This document shows, piece after piece, positions 6,515 to 9,459 of a DNA stretch of 9,459 bases. Under the pieces are notes generated by a model that saw nothing but the letters and a program-made list of their open reading frames with translations, had not been told where the DNA came from and searched no databases. This stretch comes from an uncultured Dialister sp. (GTDB lineage: Bacteria > Bacillota > Negativicutes > Veillonellales > Dialisteraceae): assembly GCA_900543165.1 (NCBI GenBank), contig UQQQ01000065.1:1-9459 (forward strand). The letters are read 5' to 3'. The position numbers and the translations under genes are program-made. Numbering within the stretch: the stretch's first letter is position 1; every line of letters starts with the position of its first letter.

Positions 6515-6542
6515 CCCTAGAACCCCTAGAACCGGTTTGAAC
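6515..6542. repeat. Degenerate GAACC tandem repeats
   Basis: CCCTAGAA, CCCCTAGAACC and GGTTTGAAC lie directly after the REP-like element. On the opposite strand they resemble the CAGGGTT array, and they keep the same position relative to the hairpin as the arrays at 3761 and 8582. Confidence 0.55.
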
Positions 6543-6552
6543 TTTTCCACTA

Positions 6553-6581
6553 TTGTCGCTTTCCCGTCATCCTGCTATACT
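6553..6581 (+). promoter_or_regulatory. Promoter of the VOC-tcdA operon
   Basis: TTGTCG (6553-6558) stands 17 bp before TATACT (6576-6581). The TG at 6573-6574 gives an extended -10 (TGCTATACT). The start would be near 6588, leaving a short leader with AAGGAG at 6603-6608. Confidence 0.7.
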
Positions 6582-6615
6582 AAAATCATCCAACTTATAG
6601 AAAAGGAGAGTAATT

Positions 6616-6987
6616 ATGAAATTTCTATTTAACCATCAAAATTTCAACGTGCTTGATCTTGAGAAGAGCATTGCCTTTTATGAAGAAGCGCTCGGACTTA
6701 CGGTGAACCGTACTTACGAAGCTTCTGACGGCTCCTTTATCCTGAAGTATCTCGGAGACATGGCGACGGGCTTCCAGCTCGAGCTCACCTGGCTGCGCGA
6801 CCGCAAGGAAGCCTACAATCTGGGGGACAATGAATTCCATCTGGCTTTCGAGGTGGATAACATGCAGGAAGCCTATCAGAAACACAAGGCGATGGGCTGC
6901 GTGTGCTATGAGAACAAGGATATGGGCATCTACTTCATCAATGATCCGGACGGATACTGGATCGAGATCATCCCGGGAGGACATTGA
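6616..6987 (+). CDS. VOC family protein, glyoxalase I-like
   Basis: This 123-residue protein has two beta-alpha-beta-beta-beta halves, as in glyoxalase I (GloA). The four metal ligands of GloA have counterparts: His7, Glu56 (FQLELTW), His75 (NEFHLAFEV) and Glu117 (PDGYWIEIIP). A lyase acting on a methylglyoxal-thiol adduct is therefore the likeliest role, in the cytosol. The thiol cofactor cannot be told from sequence, and other VOC activities such as isomerase or dioxygenase remain possible. The start is set by AAGGAG 7 nt upstream, and a promoter with an extended -10 precedes it. Its TGA stop overlaps the tcdA start by one base (TGATG), so the two are translationally coupled. No functional link between glyoxalase and TcdA is known to me. 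Confidence 0.85.
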   Translation: MKFLFNHQNFNVLDLEKSIAFYEEALGLTVNRTYEASDGSFILKYLGDMATGFQLELTWLRDRKEAYNLGDNEFHLAFEVDNMQEAYQKHKAMGCVCYENKDMGIYFINDPDGYWIEIIPGGH

Positions 6988-7688
6988 TGGATCCGATATT
7001 TACCAGAACCGCCCGCATCATAGATGAGAAGGGCATCGAGTGCCTCCAGGCCAAGACGGTCGCAGTCTTTGGCATCGGAGGTGTCGGTTCGTATGCGGCA
7101 GAAGCACTCGTGAGAGCGGGCGTGGGACACCTCATTTTCATCGATAAGGATGAAGTCGATATTACAAATCTGAACCGCCAGCTGGTCGCTGACCTTACGA
7201 CCATCGGAAAAAATAAGGCGGAAGTCATGGTATCGCGTGCGCACCTTGTGAATCCGGCCTGTGATGCGAAAGCCATGCCCATTTTCTATCGCCCCGGAGA
7301 TGAAGACTTCATCAGAAATCTCCACGCTGACTATATTATCGATGCCATCGATGATGTGCCGGCGAAGATTTCCATCGCGGAAGTCTGTTGGAAGCTGAAG
7401 ATACCGGAAATCTCTTCCATGGGGACAGGCAATCGCCTGCGGCCGGAGATGCTGCAGATCGCTGATATCAATAAGACCTCTGTCTGCCATCTGGCCCGCA
7501 AGATGAGAAAAGAGCTGAAAGATCGCCGCGTGAGAAAACTCACGGTCGTCTACTCGAAAGAGCTTCCGCACAAGCCCATCGGCGAAGGCCATGCTCCCGG
7601 CTCTTCCTCTTTCGTTCCGCCCGTTTCCGGCATGATGATGGCAGGCTATGTCGTGCGCGCGCTGCTGAAAGAAGCAGGGATTGGTTAA
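6987..7688 (+). CDS. tcdA: tRNA threonylcarbamoyladenosine dehydratase TcdA
   Basis: This 233-residue ThiF/E1-like enzyme cyclises N6-threonylcarbamoyl-A37 of ANN-decoding tRNAs to ct6A with ATP. The nucleotide-binding loop is GIGGVGS (29-35), with Asp53 at the end of the second strand and NLNRQ (61-65). The family-specific stretches SSMGTGNRL (143-151) and KTSVCHLARKMRKEL (163-177), plus VVYSKE, match E. coli TcdA (CsdL/YgdL) rather than MoeB or ThiF. It is somewhat shorter than the E. coli protein. I chose ATG at 6987, preceded by GGAGGA (6976-6981) with 5 nt spacing; a TTG one codon earlier is unlikely. It overlaps the VOC gene by one base and shares its promoter. Confidence 0.92.
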   Translation: MDPIFTRTARIIDEKGIECLQAKTVAVFGIGGVGSYAAEALVRAGVGHLIFIDKDEVDITNLNRQLVADLTTIGKNKAEVMVSRAHLVNPACDAKAMPIFYRPGDEDFIRNLHADYIIDAIDDVPAKISIAEVCWKLKIPEISSMGTGNRLRPEMLQIADINKTSVCHLARKMRKELKDRRVRKLTVVYSKELPHKPIGEGHAPGSSSFVPPVSGMMMAGYVVRALLKEAGIG

Positions 7689-7741
7689 GGAAACGGCAGC
7701 AAGCGTTAAGCCTCTGACCTCTGCCATCTTTCCTCCGGCCT

Positions 7742-7780
7742 TCGGGCATCGCCCTATAGATTTGCGGCGAAGCCGCTACC
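7742..7780. repeat. REP-like two-hairpin element
   Basis: GGGC-ATC-GCCC (7744-7754) is a perfect 4-bp stem with triloop. Spacer TATAGATTT and GCGGC-GAA-GCCGC (7764-7776) follow. This is the cleanest copy of the pair of hairpins. It lies between tcdA and the peptidase-like gene, 31 bp before AGGAGG, and could act as a transcript-end stabiliser for tcdA. I find no terminator and no promoter in 7689-7800. Confidence 0.85.
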
Positions 7781-7814
7781 TTCATTTTTAATTTCTTCAA
7801 AGGAGGCTCCATGC

Positions 7815-8429
7815 ATGATCACCGAAATCCATCATCCTGACTGGCTCACACTGGACGTGGGCGGGGAGGCTGTCCTTGGCTATAACCAAGAATGGTATCC
7901 GCAGGAGAGACAGCGTCTGGCGGGCTGCGGGCCTACGGTCGCTTCCATGATGGCAGCCTATCTGGAAAAGAAAGAGTGGAAGACGCCTGTGAAAGACCGG
8001 GAGGCTGCGCTTTCCGTGATGCTTTCCATGTGGCAGTACGCGACGCCGAGGATGCACGGCCTCTACAAGACACGCTGGCTGAAGGAAGGCCTCGCGGCTT
8101 ATCTTTCCGAGAAAGGCCTGCATGGCGTCGTAGAGTCGCTCTCTGTACCGTCTATCCGCATCCTTGCACCAAAGCCGGAAAGGGTCGTCTCCTTCATCAG
8201 AGAGGGCCTTTTGGCGGACTGCCCGGTGGGATTTTTGAATCTGCACAGCGGAGGTGAGCCCATTCCTTATCACTGGCACTGGATGCCCATCGTAGCGATG
8301 GAAGAAACCGAAGAGGGGACTTTCTGCACCCTTTGGGATGAGGGGAAGGCCCATCGATTCTGCCTCGAGGGCTGGCTCAAAAATACCAAATTCGGCGGGG
8401 GATTTGTCAGAGTGATGGCGGGGGACTAG
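7815..8429 (+). CDS. C39/papain-like cysteine peptidase-like protein, cytosolic
   Basis: This 204-residue protein has no signal peptide or membrane segment. It carries the pattern of a papain-like (C39-type) fold: AGCGPTVASMMAAYL around residue 37-50 with candidate nucleophile Cys38, HWHWMPIVAMEE (153-164) with His155 as candidate catalytic His, and LWDEGK (173-178) with Asp175. YNQEWYP (23-29) lies just before the Cys motif. Similar short proteins exist in anaerobic Bacillota, but I know of no assigned function. It lacks the ABC transporter domains of bacteriocin-processing C39 peptidases. ATG at 7815 follows AAGGAGG (7800-7806) by 8 nt. An earlier ATG at 7811, 4 nt from the site, opens only a 9-codon frame ending at 7840. 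The TAG stop lies inside a heptamer repeat. Confidence 0.75.
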   Translation: MITEIHHPDWLTLDVGGEAVLGYNQEWYPQERQRLAGCGPTVASMMAAYLEKKEWKTPVKDREAALSVMLSMWQYATPRMHGLYKTRWLKEGLAAYLSEKGLHGVVESLSVPSIRILAPKPERVVSFIREGLLADCPVGFLNLHSGGEPIPYHWHWMPIVAMEETEEGTFCTLWDEGKAHRFCLEGWLKNTKFGGGFVRVMAGD

Positions 8430-8451
8430 TGACTAGTGACTGGTGACTGGA
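8424..8451. repeat. GACTAGT heptamer tract containing a stop codon
   Basis: Four units: GACTAGT (8424-8430), GACTAGT, GACTGGT, GACTGGA. This is the reverse complement of the YAGTCAC tract. The stop codon TAG of the peptidase-like gene is bases 8427-8429, inside the first unit, and the last residue Asp is encoded by the same unit. Confidence 0.92.
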
Positions 8452-8464
8452 GACATTAGATTCC

Positions 8465-8578
8465 CGTATCGTCATTGAAAGCATTGCCGAGAAATCTTTG
8501 TCATTGGCGGTCAGGTGGGCAATGATTGGAAAGTTCAAAACGGGAAACCTGCTATCAAGAGTCTTTCGGGCACCGCCC
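8465..8578. repeat. Long intergenic repeat, copy A
   Basis: Shares blocks with 9232-9343 in the same order: CGTATCGTCATT, GAGAAATCTTTGTCATT with GCGGTCA, AACGGGAAACCTG with TATC, and CTTTCGGGCAYCGCC. The middle blocks differ. Both copies begin about 15-20 bp after a GACTAGT tract. This one lacks the GCGGC-GAA-GCCGC hairpin at its end and runs into GAACCC repeats. The gene-free stretch 8430-8700 holds this and no recognisable promoter or terminator. Confidence 0.8.
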
Positions 8579-8581
8579 CCC

Positions 8582-8608
8582 TTTGAACCTTTTGAACCCA
8601 TAGAACCC
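8582..8608. repeat. Degenerate TTTGAACCC tandem repeats
   Basis: TTTGAACC, TTTTGAACCC and ATAGAACCC in a row, related to the reverse complement of the CAGGGTT array at 3761 and to 6515-6542. Confidence 0.6.
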
Positions 8609-8700
8609 GCTCCCCCTCTTTCGCACGCAATCAAAGGGCGGCAAGCCTCATGGGCTAACCCGGAACCCTTTATCAATCATATTCCAAAGGAGGATTTCCT

Positions 8701-9177
8701 ATGAAAAAACTGTTCGCAATGGCACTGATTTCTGCACTGGCTCAGCCGGGCGTTGCCATGGGAGCCGCCAAGCTGCCTGCTCCGGAAAAAATGCTGAATG
8801 ATTACAGTCGTTATGCCGTGGTCTACACCAGCGATGAAGAGCGCGTCTATGTGGATACTGAGACGATCGAGCGCGACCCGGCGAACGCCGGCGATCTGCC
8901 GATCATCCGCGGAACTCTCTACGCGGAAGTGTACAAAGACCCGCTCACCTACCCGGACTTCGGCAATTACCGCATGGTCGACTACATTTTCGAGTATGAA
9001 ACCGCTGTCGGCGCTGATCAGTACGGTCGCGACATCAAGTACCGCATCCTGAACAAACTCCAGGGAGTTTATACCCCTGACGGCAAACCGGCGCAGTATA
9101 ATGGCCGTCACGATGAACCTGCGGACGAAGCGGAAGATATTTATGTGGCGATGTATCGGCTGTTGAAAAATTATTAA
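8701..9177 (+). CDS. Small secreted protein of unknown function
   Basis: This 158-residue protein has a clear Sec signal peptide: MKK, a hydrophobic core (about 4-20), and likely cleavage near residues 21-24 after the AMGA stretch. There is no lipobox Cys. The mature part is beta-rich in appearance, with YAVVYTSDEERVYVDTETIER (38-58), a tyrosine-rich stretch PLTYPDFGNYRMVDYIFEYE (81-100) and TPDGKP near 125. The VYVDTETI pattern is reminiscent of the small secreted 'surface-adhesin E-like' proteins common in Gram-negative-type Bacillota, but this is only a weak resemblance. Expected location is periplasm or cell surface. AAAGGAGG (8686-8693) lies 7 nt before the ATG. It stands alone between repeat-rich spacers. 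Confidence 0.82.
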   Translation: MKKLFAMALISALAQPGVAMGAAKLPAPEKMLNDYSRYAVVYTSDEERVYVDTETIERDPANAGDLPIIRGTLYAEVYKDPLTYPDFGNYRMVDYIFEYETAVGADQYGRDIKYRILNKLQGVYTPDGKPAQYNGRHDEPADEAEDIYVAMYRLLKNY

Positions 9178-9187
9178 GGAGGGGAGT

Positions 9188-9215
9188 GGCTGGTGACTAG
9201 TGACTAGTGACTAAG
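9188..9215. repeat. GACTAGT heptamer tract after the secreted protein gene
   Basis: Units are GGCTGGT (9188-9194), GACTAGT (9195-9201), GACTAGT (9202-9208) and GACTAAG (9209-9215). It starts 10 bp after the TAA stop at 9175-9177. Confidence 0.9.
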
Positions 9216-9231
9216 AAATATCAGATCATCT

Positions 9232-9343
9232 CGTATCGTCATTTCGAGCGAAGCGAGAAATCTTTGTCATTCGCGGTCAAACGGTCGATGTTTGGAACTT
9301 CCAAACGGGAAACCTGATATCCACTAACTTTCGGGCATCGCCC
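9232..9343. repeat. Long intergenic repeat, copy B
   Basis: Partner of 8465-8578. It holds two hairpin-forming parts. One is an imperfect stem at 9241-9261 (ATTTC/GAAAT, then GC-GAA-GC with two unpaired purines on each side). The other is the perfect inverted repeat TTTGGAA-C-TTCCAAA at 9291-9305. In copy A both are degraded. It ends in the first hairpin of the REP-like element. Confidence 0.8.
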
Positions 9344-9370
9344 CATATATATTCTCGGCGAAGCCGCCAC
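9331..9370. repeat. REP-like two-hairpin element
   Basis: GGGC-ATC-GCCC, an AT-rich spacer CATATATATTCT and CGGC-GAA-GCCG. It is followed by CACCATTTCTCATTTTC, the reverse of the AATGAGAAATGGTG-type sequence that precedes the hairpin in the other orientation (3802-3832). Confidence 0.75.
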
Positions 9371-9459
9371 CACCATTTCTCATTTTCCCCCTAAAACCTC
9401 CATTCCTTAGTATAAAATTTTACTCGGTAGGGAAATTTTTCCAGAAACAATAAAAAAGG
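9371..9459 (+). other. Right edge, likely leader of a gene beyond the window
   Basis: No gene fits here. TATAAA at 9411-9416 could be a -10 box but has no matching -35 hexamer. A short inverted repeat GGAAA-TT-TTTCC lies at 9431-9442. The window ends in AAAAAAGG, which looks like the start of a ribosome binding site for a plus-strand gene just outside. Confidence 0.3.

Noticed and set aside
6984..6986. TTG start for tcdA one codon before the ATG
   Set aside because: The ATG at 6987 has the better ribosome binding site spacing and gives the common one-base TGATG overlap.
7755..7760. TATAGA as a -10 box for the peptidase-like gene
   Set aside because: It is the AT-rich spacer of a REP-like element and no -35 hexamer stands at 16-18 bp.
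7815..8429. Bacteriocin-processing C39 exporter or a toxin/immunity system
   Set aside because: There is no ABC transporter domain, no double-glycine leader peptide gene and no immunity-like gene next to it.

Overview
The window reads as bacterial chromosome from a moderately GC-rich member of the Bacillota, perhaps the Negativicutes (Dialister/Megasphaera/Selenomonas-like). This placement is an inference from strong AAGGAGG ribosome binding sites, near-consensus sigma-A-type promoters and the gene families present. No marker gene fixes the genus. I see no prophage, insertion sequence or CRISPR array.

Layout. A perfect 23-bp hairpin with T-runs on both sides (6-55) marks the left edge. A minus-strand operon fills 396-4973: a MoxR-type AAA+ ATPase (4038-4973), a DUF58 protein (2729-3742) and a TgpA-like membrane transglutaminase (396-2732). 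This is a widely conserved envelope-associated trio, but here about 295 bp of tandem and hairpin repeats separate the ATPase from the other two genes. A divergent intergenic region at about 4974-5147 then leads to a tRNA-Ser(UGA) gene with a perfect TTGACA-N17-TATAAT promoter and its own terminator. Rightwards on the plus strand come a YitT-family membrane protein (5559-6419), a coupled pair made of a glyoxalase/VOC protein (6616-6987) and the tRNA t6A dehydratase TcdA (6987-7688), a cytosolic C39/papain-like cysteine peptidase-like protein (7815-8429), and a small secreted protein of unknown function (8701-9177).

The genes are mostly ordinary housekeeping or envelope genes. The unusual part is between them. 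Almost every long intergenic stretch is built from the same short modules in the same relative order: an AATGAG-type tract, a GGCGGCTTCGCCGCC hairpin, a variable middle with GTATCG, and a tandem heptamer tract of consensus YAGTCAC (GTGACTR on the other strand). Three different tandem arrays all have a 7-bp period. The YAGTCAC tract lies directly against the 3' end of four different genes. In one of them it supplies the stop codon, and in another it overlaps the stop codon. This looks like a mobile or slippage-prone REP/MITE-like repeat family that has colonised gene ends, and it is the best candidate here for something undescribed.
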